Below the pieces are notes generated by a model, which saw only the letters and a program-made list of their open reading frames with translations, had not been told where the DNA came from and did no database searches. Both the position numbers and the translations under genes were made by a program. This document shows, piece after piece, positions 51,304 to 59,886 of a stretch of DNA of 64,000 bases. Where the stretch lies: positions 32,382-96,381 of the forward strand of contig NZ_JXCA02000005.1 in the NCBI RefSeq assembly GCF_000828085.3, in the 5' to 3' direction. Every line of letters starts with the position of its first letter. The stretch's first letter is position 1. The DNA is from Scytonema tolypothrichoides VB-61278. GTDB lineage: Bacteria > Cyanobacteriota > Cyanobacteriia > Cyanobacteriales > Nostocaceae.

Positions 51304-54189
51304 CTACAATGAGTGGCTATGCTTGAATCCTCCACTAATTGCATTCTGACTCCTGACTCCTGACTTCTCCTTCAATTGCTTTTGGTTATTCTTATCAAGA
51401 AGTTCTTTCGCTTCTTCACTTAACTCATCTCCTCGAATCATCTGTACGTAAGCCTCAGAGAATCTCACCATTCCAAGCATTGGATTATTGGCATATTTGT
51501 TGAGGAATAGAGTCCGTAGTTCTTGCTCGTTTGGATTGTTTGCTACTGCTGCCAGTAAGCAATAAGCAGGATAATAACGACAGAAAGTCAGTTTGCCATT
51601 ATCATCAAGTAACCATTGCGAGTAAATACTTTCTCGTTTTGGGAAAAAAGCTTCGGTACTATTGCGTGAGATAATTTCTGATGGGTATTTGAATCGGTCA
51701 ACAAACGGGTCTACTGCTAATGTTTGGATTCTCCCGATGAGTCGTGTGGTAATGTTAGCGAATATTTTGGGAGCTGATTTACTTTGAAATATACTTTCTG
51801 GCTCTTGTGCTGATAAAATAACACGTATACCGGCTTTTGCACCGTTAGCGCAGAGCCTTCCAATAAGTTCAGCTATACTCTCGAAAGAAAAGAGAATCGG
51901 CGCTTCGTCAAGGAAGAAGATACTTGCTTGAGATGATAATGCTCTACGTAATGCTGCAGCATAAGCGCTTAGTGCAAGGATTGCTGCATCTGCTTCTGAA
52001 GAAAGCGAACGCAGTGCAAAGACGAGTAGTCTCGCATCAGTTCTAAAACTAGATGGATTAGCGATTGATTGACCAACTCGTGAGTTTAACCAAAACTTCA
52101 ATCGCAACCTAACGTGGTCTAGCGCATTGAGGATTTCTTGGCTATTATCAGCAATTGAATCAAGTTTAATAAATCCAGGTGAGCAGTAGTTATAAAAATC
52201 TTTAAGAGTTGGTATATCTGCCCACTCGGTTGTTCCTAACCCATTTTCTAGGGCAAGTTTGTACCGAAGTTTAATATCATCATCATTAAAGAATGTTTCA
52301 ATTGCAATTGTAATAATACTCTCAATATTTGATATCATTGTGGGACTAACTCCTACAGGGTTTGTCCCTAGTACCATTGTCATGAGCGTTGATTTCAAAA
52401 ATTCTTTGAAATCGGTCATGCGCTCCTTAATCACTTCGGGTTCATACCCCCTCAAATCGGGTAATTCAAATAGATTATTTGATTCTTTACTAATATCAAA
52501 ATACGCCCCTTCTGTACCCATGAATTTGGTATAATCAGTAAATGTGGAACTACCATCGGGTTTTGGATAATCGAGCGCGATAACAGGGATACCTTGCGCC
52601 AAAGCTGGTGTTAATAATCCTGCTACTAGTACAGACTTACCAGTACGGGTAGTACCAAATACAGCTAAGTTTTTATGCTGGTTGTACAAGTCAATATGTA
52701 CCGGAGTTCCTCCCTCTTCGGCAATTAGCTCAAATCCAGATTTATCTGCCGAAGCGGTTCGCACTAAAGGCATGAGTCCTGGTACTTCACAGGAGAAGTA
52801 AGGAAGACGACGATTGAAGGGTTTAGTGAGTAGATTTTCCCAAACAATAGGTAGACATTGTAACCAAGTCTTCCAGGTATATTCGATTTCTCTATCGACA
52901 ACAGCAGGACGTAAAAAGCAGCTAGATAAGTATTGGCAAGCTTCATCTAGTGCAGTGCGACTATGACGATGGATACAGAAGACAACGGCAGTATGAATCG
53001 GGATTGACCCTTTTAAGATAGTTTCTTGTGCTTTGACTGCCTCCTCAATGTTCATATTTGACTTAACATCAATTGACCCCTTTTGGGAAGACATTGCAGA
53101 AGAGGTGATTGACTGTTTGGTAATTCGTTGCAGAGCAGTTTTTGCTAGTCCTTGGTTAGCTTTGGATAGCTGACAAATAATCTCGGTATCAGAGATTTTT
53201 TCTTTGGATATGACTTCCCAGAGATATCGAAGCTGTGCATATTCATTAACCCAGCCTTGAGGTTTTTCGCTAAATTGGAGAACGCCAATATACTTATCTT
53301 GGAGTCTTACCCAAGCGCGATCAAGAAAAGGGACAGATTTTTCATTTTCCAGCATCAGGTGGCGAATGTGAAAGTCGCTGGTTTGAACTTCTCGAAGTCC
53401 CTCTTCATCTAAAATTAGGGGGCTGGGAATCGAATGTGCATCGCTCTTGTTAAACTGGTTCCAAAGAACTGACCATATTTCCTCACTTGTCAGCGCTTGT
53501 ACTGAAAGTCCCATTGAGTTAGTAAAAAGTTGCTCCCACCTTTGAAACCCAGAGGTAAAACTATCCCGTAGAATTGTTTCAATTCGTTCTTGCCTGATAC
53601 CGTGAATTTGACCAGTAAATTGGAACCATGCTTTCTGCAACTGCTTGATAGTTTTTTCAATTGTGTCATGAGAACGGCTATCTTCAGAAGCAAGGACGCT
53701 ATAGGTACACCAGAAGCGCAAAAACTTATTTTTGCGGACTCCTGCTTGAGTGAGTTCTCTAGCACGCAGGCGTTCTGACCGTATCAGTAGTGTTAATTGT
53801 TCCAAGTCGCACTTTTGTTCAACTCCTTTTAGTTCCTGTTGACGAAGGAAGTCATCGGTAAACGAGCCAAGGTGAATAGTTAAGGTTTCGCGTTCGGGTA
53901 ATTCCTTGAGTCCGCCCTCAATATTTTCAAAAATAGGAATAATTTGTTCAGAGGGTAGCGATGGATGAATTCCTTGGACGTCGAAGCAGAACTTGATTTG
54001 AATATCTTGTTTTTTCTGAAGAATGAGTGCGCCTAATCTGTTGCGACCAGCAAGTGAGATACTTGCAATCCCAGCTAGGTGGGTAATGTCCTCAAACGGC
54101 GTGAGGTTTTTGACAACGCCTAATTGTTCTATGTCTAAGGACTTTCTGCCAATCTTATCCTTTTGTTTCGTTGAGGCGGTCGAACTCAT
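51304..54189 (-). CDS. virB4: VirB4/TraC-type conjugation ATPase
   Basis: A 961-residue T4SS ATPase that energises pilus assembly and transfer. Walker A VFGTTRTGKSVLVAG near residues 508-522, Walker B FFLDEAPILF near 760-770, and QEPESIF later, with the long N-terminal TraC-type domain. Length is slightly above average because the last residues (KEKSGVRSQNAISGGF) are read through a dispersed repeat after the natural end. Everything else looks intact. Confidence 0.88.
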   Translation of the reverse strand: MSSTASTKQKDKIGRKSLDIEQLGVVKNLTPFEDITHLAGIASISLAGRNRLGALILQKKQDIQIKFCFDVQGIHPSLPSEQIIPIFENIEGGLKELPERETLTIHLGSFTDDFLRQQELKGVEQKCDLEQLTLLIRSERLRARELTQAGVRKNKFLRFWCTYSVLASEDSRSHDTIEKTIKQLQKAWFQFTGQIHGIRQERIETILRDSFTSGFQRWEQLFTNSMGLSVQALTSEEIWSVLWNQFNKSDAHSIPSPLILDEEGLREVQTSDFHIRHLMLENEKSVPFLDRAWVRLQDKYIGVLQFSEKPQGWVNEYAQLRYLWEVISKEKISDTEIICQLSKANQGLAKTALQRITKQSITSSAMSSQKGSIDVKSNMNIEEAVKAQETILKGSIPIHTAVVFCIHRHSRTALDEACQYLSSCFLRPAVVDREIEYTWKTWLQCLPIVWENLLTKPFNRRLPYFSCEVPGLMPLVRTASADKSGFELIAEEGGTPVHIDLYNQHKNLAVFGTTRTGKSVLVAGLLTPALAQGIPVIALDYPKPDGSSTFTDYTKFMGTEGAYFDISKESNNLFELPDLRGYEPEVIKERMTDFKEFLKSTLMTMVLGTNPVGVSPTMISNIESIITIAIETFFNDDDIKLRYKLALENGLGTTEWADIPTLKDFYNYCSPGFIKLDSIADNSQEILNALDHVRLRLKFWLNSRVGQSIANPSSFRTDARLLVFALRSLSSEADAAILALSAYAAALRRALSSQASIFFLDEAPILFSFESIAELIGRLCANGAKAGIRVILSAQEPESIFQSKSAPKIFANITTRLIGRIQTLAVDPFVDRFKYPSEIISRNSTEAFFPKRESIYSQWLLDDNGKLTFCRYYPAYCLLAAVANNPNEQELRTLFLNKYANNPMLGMVRFSEAYVQMIRGDELSEEAKELLDKNNQKQLKEKSGVRSQNAISGGFKHSHSL

Positions 54190-54491
54190 AGCGTGTAGTT
54201 GCGTGCGTTAATTTTTCTTAACTTTTGAAAAAGGAACTCTTAACAGGGAACGCTTAACAGTGAAGAAGCGAAAGAACTATTGAACAGGGAGTAGGGTGTG
54301 AGGTAAAACAAGTCAAAAGTATCAAGTCAAAAGTCAAAAAAAGATCTCAAATGATTGAGTTTTGGCTTTTGAATGCGTGATTTCCCTGTTGCAAGAGCGT
54401 GTCCGTAAGGACTTAGGGGTGTGGGGTGTGCAAAAAATAACTCTCTCTTTCCTCCCTGCAACCCAAGCGCTCCCCCTGCTCCCCCTGCACC
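54190..54491. other. spacer with heptamer and dispersed repeats
   Basis: About 300 bp with GGAACTCTTAACAGGGAACGC repeats, AAGTCAAAAGTATCAAGTCAA repeats and a GTGTCCGTAAGGACTTAGGG dispersed unit. No gene seen. Confidence 0.5.
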
Positions 54492-54845
54492 CTACCCCCT
54501 ACGCTTTTTCCTAGGTTTTGGTTCCTGGGGAGGATGAACAAGCGAGACGAATGGTTTGTAGCCACGAATGATGCGGGGTGTGCCGATAAATTTACCGAAG
54601 AAGGCTTGATTTGAGGAGACTGTCCACCAGGTTGCCCAACCCCAAGCGATCGCTATACCAGTTGCTAACCATGATTGTTGCATAAATCCTTTGACAACCA
54701 TGTACCCAATGAGTGCGATCGCACTCCAGGGAATTATTTGGTCGGCGCTCAATGGTCCCAAGCGCGGCTGTTTTCCAAGGATGTGGTTGACAGTACGGAA
54801 TTCGCGTCGTGGTTTGTCCATTTTTATTTTTTGTTTTAGGAGCAA
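54492..54845 (-). CDS. VirB3/TrbD-like inner-membrane protein
   Basis: A 117-residue (or 109 from ATG 54,821, MDKPRREF) protein with two adjacent membrane segments (IIPWSAIALIGYMVVKGFM, WLATGIAIAWGWATWW) and basic ends. This fits VirB3/TrbD/TraL. It lies between VirB2-like and VirB4 genes as in known systems. Confidence 0.7.
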   Translation of the reverse strand: MLLKQKIKMDKPRREFRTVNHILGKQPRLGPLSADQIIPWSAIALIGYMVVKGFMQQSWLATGIAIAWGWATWWTVSSNQAFFGKFIGTPRIIRGYKPFVSLVHPPQEPKPRKKRRG

Positions 54846-54911
54846 TCCGTGAAAATCACTTCCTTAACCTATTAAGTTCCCAATTTCAAATAGACCTTTC
54901 GGTAAAGCTTG

Positions 54912-55532
54912 TTAACCGCCAGTACCACCACCGACGACTAATGCAGCAAGAATGTCACCAACAACAACAGTTATAGCTACAATAATTGGTGTTCTAGCAA
55001 TGGTTTGCCAGTCTTCATCATTTCGGGCAGCTTGCACAACCCGTACTAGACCGATACCCAGGTAAATGAGGAACAAACCTCGTAATACAGCAAAAATAAA
55101 ACCGATAACTTTGGCGTCAATTCCGGGAAAGTAGGAGGCGTTTTTGAAAAATGTTTCTGCGTTATTCATAAACTGTGCGTTGGCTGGTGCAACAGCAAAG
55201 TCGAGTAGAAAAATCGTGCTAACAATTCCAAACAGTATTGTGTAAATGTTAATGCCATACCTGCGCTGCAATTTATCAATATTGGCAAGTAGACTGTTTG
55301 CTTCTTTTGGCAGTAGGGCAACTCCTGCAGTTAAAAATGCTAAACTCGCTATCACCATGTTGTGAATTGAGATGTCTACAATCATTAACCCAGTTCCCAC
55401 TACCATTAATGCAGCAATTGTGCCATTTTCTTTCCAATTAGGCTTGCGGCGAACAGGAACAGGATATCCATATTCTTCTTCGTAGCTCTTAACGCGGTCA
55501 TTATCAAATTCGGGTTCGTAGTGTGTTCTCAT
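54912..55532 (-). CDS. VirB2-like pilin with a long N-terminal extension
   Basis: A 206-residue protein. Residues 1-40 are charged (KSYEEEYGYPVPVRRKPNW), residues 38-80 hold two hydrophobic segments, and a third (TILFGIVSTIFLLDFAVAPA) ends ANA|QF, a likely signal peptidase site near 118. The predicted mature part has two membrane helices (GFIFAVLRGLFLIYLGIGLV, IIVAITVVVGDILAALVVGG) and ends GGGTGG, as VirB2-type pilins do. The long precursor is unusual. It is the first gene of the operon. Confidence 0.65.
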   Translation of the reverse strand: MRTHYEPEFDNDRVKSYEEEYGYPVPVRRKPNWKENGTIAALMVVGTGLMIVDISIHNMVIASLAFLTAGVALLPKEANSLLANIDKLQRRYGINIYTILFGIVSTIFLLDFAVAPANAQFMNNAETFFKNASYFPGIDAKVIGFIFAVLRGLFLIYLGIGLVRVVQAARNDEDWQTIARTPIIVAITVVVGDILAALVVGGGTGG

Positions 55533-55807
55533 AAAAAAGTAGATGATGTTGATTGAAGAGTGAATGAAACTTTGTAGGAGTCATTAAGAAGTGAGTGACC
55601 AGTCCTGAGTCCTTGCTCCAACTTCTCGTTTGTAAACCTATTTTATGAGGGTTCTATCCGTCAAAGCATCTAATAATTTTCTAGTTTCAGACACTATTTA
55701 TTCTGAAAATTTGTTAGTTAAAAATTATCAGATTTTTTATTGACAAATTCCAATATTTAAATCAGTGTCTTATTTCGTAATGTTTGACCTGAGGTACTCA
55801 CCATAAG
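55533..55807. promoter_or_regulatory. likely promoter region of the conjugation operon
   Basis: About 275 bp upstream of the virB2-like gene with no coding content. AT-rich at 55,670-55,760. No hexamers are asserted. Confidence 0.35.
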
Positions 55808-55817
55808 TAGGTAGGTA

Positions 55818-55895
55818 CGAAAAAACCAAACTATGTAAAGATAAGTAAGTCGGCGTAAAAAAAACCAAACTATATTAAGATAAGTAAATACGTAG
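55818..55895. repeat. tandem direct repeats, transposon-end-like
   Basis: AAAAAACCAAACTATGTAAA then GATAAGTAA is followed 37 bases on by AAAAAACCAAACTATATTAA then GATAAGTAA, with two or three mismatches. Then CCGACTTACTTAAATA inverts the end (TAAGTAAGTCGG). It could be the double end of a small insertion sequence. Confidence 0.5.
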
Positions 55896-55953
55896 AATGC
55901 ATCCGACTTACTTAAATAAATATGGAAAATGCATCTACCGAGGTGACTTGTGT

Positions 55954-56091
55954 ATGGGCGCTCGTTTAAGAGTCTTTTTGACTCGTGAGCAAGACCCCAT
56001 AGCACGAACAAAAAAGCAAGCAGACCTAGATATCCTGGAATTATCTGCTGCGGGAGAAATCAAACCCCAACCAATTGTAGACGCCGTGTAG
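55954..56091 (+). pseudogene. IS630-type transposase 5' fragment
   Basis: From the ATG at 55,954 the frame reads MGARLRVFLTREQD, a typical IS630-type N-terminus, then loses similarity and stops at 56,091. The direct repeats just upstream may be the end of the same element. Confidence is moderate because only about 14 residues match. Confidence 0.4.
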
Positions 56092-56147
56092 ACGGCGGGG
56101 TTTTAGACCCAATTGGGCGTCGCACTTGGGTTTGGGTCTAACACGTA

Positions 56148-56250
56148 AAATTTTAGTCAGCCTTATTATTACGCGTACCCGTCTTGTCCCACGAAGAATC
56201 AGAACATAGACGCTTTGCGGCTTCCCGCTTTCTTAGGCTGACCAAAATTT
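56148..56250 (-). other. hairpin C: conserved-loop hairpin
   Basis: Arms AAATTTTAGTCAGCCT (56,148-56,163) and AGGCTGACCAAAATTT (56,235-56,250). Read on the minus strand the single mismatch becomes a G-U wobble. The loop is longer (71 bases) and ends, on the minus strand, GACGGGTACGCGTAATAATA, the shared motif. Flanks GGGTCTAACACG and AGGGGACAAT repeat those of hairpin A. Confidence 0.65.
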
Positions 56251-56276
56251 AGGGGACAATGAAGGGACAAGAAAAA

Positions 56277-56343
56277 GAGTCAAGCATGAAGGTTTGTTAA
56301 TCTGTCGGTGCATACGGGTACTCGTTCTAATAAGGCTTGACTC
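56277..56343 (+). other. hairpin D: conserved-loop hairpin
   Basis: Arms GAGTCAAGC (56,277-56,285) and GCTTGACTC (56,335-56,343) enclose 49 bases containing TTAATCTGTCGG and ACGGGTACTCGTTCTAATAA, nearly matching the loop of B while the stem differs. It lies 26 bp after hairpin C, repeating the A-B arrangement. Confidence 0.65.
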
Positions 56344-56472
56344 GCTTGGACAGTCGGAACCCCGTAAAGACAGAAGGCTTAGTATAAAATATTCTTTCCT
56401 TCAGCATAGCTGCCTCCTGCCGTATGGCCAAGGGCGATAAAAATGTATTTTCCTATTATCTTTAAGCAAAGT

Positions 56473-56506
56473 AAAATCCCTAAATACAAGGAGTTTTAGG
56501 GATTTT
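56473..56506. terminator. bidirectional hairpin terminator
   Basis: AAAATCCCTAAA pairs with TTTAGGGATTTT with a 10-base loop, giving T-runs on both strands. It lies 44 bp beyond the DUF192 gene on the minus strand. Confidence 0.7.
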
Positions 56507-56549
56507 ATACTTGATTTTGGCTGATATGTTGTTTGATTATGAATTGAGG

Positions 56550-57089
56550 CTATTTAAGATTGATTTTGATAAATCCTCCATTATTTAACCCTAGAGAATC
56601 TGCGCTACCTGCGGGTAATTCGATGACTTGGTTTACAGGGTACACTGAATTGTATTTAGGACATTCCTGAGTTGTACAGGGTGGTACATTCCTGACGATA
56701 TGTTTAATTTCTCCACTTTTAAGAAATATCATATCTAGGGGAATGTGAGTATCCTTCATCCACAAGCTAATTGGTGAGGATTTGCTGATAACAAATAGCA
56801 TCCCGTGGTTGTTCGGTATTGACTTGCGGAATTTGAGTCCTTTGGATAATTCTTGGGCAACTCTAGCTACCTCTAGTTTGATTGTTTGATTATTACTAGT
56901 AAAGGTTGCACCAATAGGTAGATATTGGGGCTGGTGAGTCCAAAAGTAGAGTGGTAGGGGTGAGAGGGCAGCAGTAAAACCGGCAATTGGTCCAACGACA
57001 AAGAGAATTTTGAAGAATAGGCTTTTTTCTGAAGTTTGTGCGCCTTTTGTTTGAATTCTTCTTTGAGTGGTTGGTCTTGTGACTTTCAT
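56550..57089 (-). CDS. DUF192 family exported protein
   Basis: A 179-residue protein from ATG 57,089 (MKVTRPTTQRRIQTKG). The longer ORF upstream only translates the TAACTGA repeats and is rejected. An N-terminal membrane anchor (ILFVVGPIAGFTAALSPLPL) precedes the DUF192 domain (EVARVAQELSKGLKFRKSIP, NNHGMLFVIS, SLWMKDTHIPLDMIFL, VYPVNQVIELPAGSAD). Function in this family is not established. The gene lies between the conjugation operon and the AAA ATPase; a periplasmic role is likely. Confidence 0.8.
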   Translation of the reverse strand: MKVTRPTTQRRIQTKGAQTSEKSLFFKILFVVGPIAGFTAALSPLPLYFWTHQPQYLPIGATFTSNNQTIKLEVARVAQELSKGLKFRKSIPNNHGMLFVISKSSPISLWMKDTHIPLDMIFLKSGEIKHIVRNVPPCTTQECPKYNSVYPVNQVIELPAGSADSLGLNNGGFIKINLK

Positions 57090-57127
57090 AATTTTAGATG
57101 AATAAAGTGGTAAGGTGGTTAAAGAGC

Positions 57128-57258
57128 GTGAACAGTGAACAGTGACCAGTGACCAGTGACCAATGACCAGTGGTAACTGATAACTGATACCTGATAACTG
57201 ATAACTGATAACTGATACCTGATAACTGATAACTGATAACTGATAACTGATAACTGAT
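57128..57258. repeat. heptanucleotide tandem repeats (TAACTGA and relatives)
   Basis: Perfect or near-perfect runs of TAACTGA with TACCTGA variants from 57,172 to 57,258, preceded by CAGTGAC/CAGTGAA repeats (57,130-57,168). This is the short tandem repeat class of heterocystous cyanobacteria. It sits between the ATPase gene and the DUF192 gene. Confidence 0.9.
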
Positions 57259-57270
57259 TTCAGACGTTTG

Positions 57271-58908
57271 CTAGCTGAAAATATTGATGTTTCCAACAGC
57301 AAACTTACTTTCATCTCGCGGGCTACTAGGTAAAGCTTGTTGATCTGCTTTATTACGCATCGACTCGACTCTATCGGCTTCACGGATTGCAAGCGGGTTA
57401 ATCTGGCGACGTTCTTCGAGTAATGCTTCGATGGTTAATTCTAGGGGTGGGAGTTCTGAGAATGTGTAGGTATCTTCTGCTGTCATTGTGTAAAAAATAC
57501 TAAAAGCAGCACGTTCAACAATCGTCTGGATTTCAGATCCTACGCAACGGTTAGTCGCTTTAAGGATACGCCGCCACTCATCCTCGCTCCAGGGGTCGTT
57601 ACTATTGCGGAAGCGCTTGTCAAATCGGGCGGCATGAAGCTTAAATATTGTATGTCTTTCCCCATTGTTGGGTAGGTCTACCTTAAATAAATAGTCAAAC
57701 CGTCCAGCGCGGGTGAGTTCGGGTGGTAACCATTCCATCCGGTTAACCGACGCGATGACCAGTACGTCTGATGTGCGCTCTTGCATCCATGTCAATAGCT
57801 GACCCGCAAGCCGTTTGGCGAGGTCGTCATCCCCAGCGAAGCCTTTATCGAAGTCGTCAAAATACAAAATTACTTGGTTGAGCCTATCTGCCAGTCGCAA
57901 TAAGCGTTTGAGTTTAACTTCTGCTTGATTACCAAAACTTCTGAAGTTACCCCAATCGACCATGATGAGGGGAATCCCCATATTCTGAGAACAGGCTTTT
58001 GCTGAGTGTGATTTTCCCGTTCCCGGTGGTCCTACGAGCATGATACCCTTGGGTACACGCAGATTGTATTGTTTGGCACGCGGGGTGAGCAATCGCTTGA
58101 ACTTTTTGAAGGATTCCTGCATGAGTTCTAATCCCCCAAGTTGCACTTTTGGTGGAGGTAAAAACTCAATATCATACAAGCGGTTGAGCAATTGAATTTT
58201 TCTTGATAGTAGAAGTTTAGCTATCTCGCTGGAATTTCCGGTAGGGTGAGTTTTTTCAATATCTTTCAAGCAATAAATAATATCAGAAATATACAATCCA
58301 GCACTACTATATGCAATTTCCAACCAGTCTTGGTCTGTATATGTTGAAGGGAGAATTTTACTATTAATTAAATTGTCAATAATTTCTTGTGTATCTGGCA
58401 GTTCTTGTGTCCATAAAGGAATAATAGCCGCCATTTCGCTTGTTATCTCGGCGTGGTGTCCTAGTAATATAGTAGTTTTACCGCTATCTTGGTTAGAAAG
58501 CTTGAGGTTAATTAGGGACGACTTAATCCATGACGATACAATCAAAAAATCGGTTGATTGATTGTTATTTTCTTTTATCCAAGGAAAGATATTCTCAACA
58601 ATTAATATCCCGATTCCAGAATAACCCTTCCAAAAATTGAGTACTTGAAAATAGTCTTCTTTATTTTGTTTTACGGTTGGTTTATAGTCATTGAACTCCC
58701 GCAGAATGAGATTTTCTTTCACGCCGACAGCTAGTTCCTTAATACTGGACTCATTGAGATTCCATATGTAAGCTTTATTACCTGTCTTTTGACAGTAAGC
58801 AGCGATACGGGTGAGGAGGCGGTGACGTTCTTGGAGGGGGGATTCGCAGGCGATGACGGGATGGTTATTGGCAAGAAGGTCTTCTAGACAATCAAAGCTG
58901 GATTTCAT
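57271..58908 (-). CDS. AAA ATPase, Ycf46-like
   Basis: A 545-residue protein. The N-terminal half (NHPVIACESPLQERHRLLTR, YIWNLNESSIKELAV) matches the Ycf46 family. The AAA+ module has Walker A LVGPPGTGKSHSAKA near residue 293-307, Walker B VILYFDDFDKGF near 345, sensor-1 VIASVNRMEWLPPELTRAGR with the arginine finger. Ycf46 proteins are known in cyanobacteria and plastids, mostly without a firm function. Plasmid carriage next to a T4SS is less usual and it may assist assembly; that is inference. Confidence 0.8.
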   Translation of the reverse strand: MKSSFDCLEDLLANNHPVIACESPLQERHRLLTRIAAYCQKTGNKAYIWNLNESSIKELAVGVKENLILREFNDYKPTVKQNKEDYFQVLNFWKGYSGIGILIVENIFPWIKENNNQSTDFLIVSSWIKSSLINLKLSNQDSGKTTILLGHHAEITSEMAAIIPLWTQELPDTQEIIDNLINSKILPSTYTDQDWLEIAYSSAGLYISDIIYCLKDIEKTHPTGNSSEIAKLLLSRKIQLLNRLYDIEFLPPPKVQLGGLELMQESFKKFKRLLTPRAKQYNLRVPKGIMLVGPPGTGKSHSAKACSQNMGIPLIMVDWGNFRSFGNQAEVKLKRLLRLADRLNQVILYFDDFDKGFAGDDDLAKRLAGQLLTWMQERTSDVLVIASVNRMEWLPPELTRAGRFDYLFKVDLPNNGERHTIFKLHAARFDKRFRNSNDPWSEDEWRRILKATNRCVGSEIQTIVERAAFSIFYTMTAEDTYTFSELPPLELTIEALLEERRQINPLAIREADRVESMRNKADQQALPSSPRDESKFAVGNINIFS

Positions 58909-59294
58909 TTAGTGTTGCTTGTAGCATCTTAGAAGCAATCCTAACTAGAAGGGATAGTGAATAACAGCTGATAATTTTCTAATTTTTGGATGAAAAACAT
59001 TAGAAAAAAGTTAGTTCATTTTCAGTATTTTGTTGATTGAATTGCTGGTTGTGAATGTAGATAATTGCAAAGGGTTCTCCTAAATCCTTACGTTTTTCGT
59101 TTTTCAAAAAATCAATATGAAGATTTTACAATCTAACTGTAACAACTCATCTGAGCCATGTAGTATGAGGAGTTATACCCTTTCACGAAAATCCTGATAC
59201 ATTTCACTCCCCCTACAACCTAAACGCTCCCTCTGCAACCCAAGTGCTTGCCCACCATGTTCTAACCTTGAAGTGAAACGGTATTAGTGCAGCT
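58909..59294. other. intergenic
   Basis: About 385 bp; AT-rich at 58,960-59,100, with no recognised RNA or repeat except a CTCCCCCTACAACCTAAACGC stretch near 59,207. Confidence 0.35.
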
Positions 59295-59873
59295 ATGGCA
59301 AAGACACCAGAATATCCAATTGTTGTTATCCCAGAGTTAGTTAAAGAGAAAAAACAATTTACCCCTTTAGTTTTTCCTTCCGGACAAGGAGATGCACCAA
59401 TCGGTGCGAGTGAAGGGTTGTTTGAAAATGTTCTCAAACATTATTTCGGTGAGATTGTTTTCCCACAGCAAGTGATGCTTCCTCCAAGACATCAGTTAGC
59501 ATATACGGCTGATTTTCTTATTGTCGAGCCTAATACGCGCTTACACATAGACCTCGAAGTAGACGAACCTATCTCATTTGCGACTGGGAAGCCTACCCAC
59601 TGCATTGGTGAGGACGACTATAGAAACAAGTGTTTTGTTGATGCAAACTGGCTAGTTATTCGGTTTGCAGAGGAACAAGTCTCGTCTCAACCAGAACGCT
59701 GCGCTCGGTTTATCGCTGGTGCTCTAGCACAACTAACGGGTAACGATACTTATCGTCGTCAACTACTGAATGTAGAGAAGGTTACTCCTATGAAGCAGTG
59801 GTCATACCGTCAGGCATCGAGTTTGAAGAAAAAAGATTACCGCCAAGGTTACCTGCAAGAGAGAAAGAATTAG
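59295..59873 (+). CDS. DUF559-like PD-(D/E)XK nuclease-type protein
   Basis: A 192-residue protein. YTADFLIVEPNTRLHIDLEV DEP and NKCFVDANWLVIRFAEEQV match the D-...-E-x-(D/K) core and following strand of DUF559/Vsr-type endonuclease folds. The lysine expected after the glutamate is replaced (LEVDEP), so catalytic status is uncertain. A short gene follows 13 bp downstream. No mobile element borders it. Confidence 0.65.
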   Translation: MAKTPEYPIVVIPELVKEKKQFTPLVFPSGQGDAPIGASEGLFENVLKHYFGEIVFPQQVMLPPRHQLAYTADFLIVEPNTRLHIDLEVDEPISFATGKPTHCIGEDDYRNKCFVDANWLVIRFAEEQVSSQPERCARFIAGALAQLTGNDTYRRQLLNVEKVTPMKQWSYRQASSLKKKDYRQGYLQERKN

Positions 59874-59886
59874 GAGATTTGTCAAG

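Noticed and set aside
57090-57392. N-terminal extension of the DUF192 ORF with repeated LSVISYQ peptides
   Set aside because: It translates the non-coding TAACTGA heptamer array and overlaps the AAA ATPase gene. The ATG at 57,089 gives a normal DUF192 protein.
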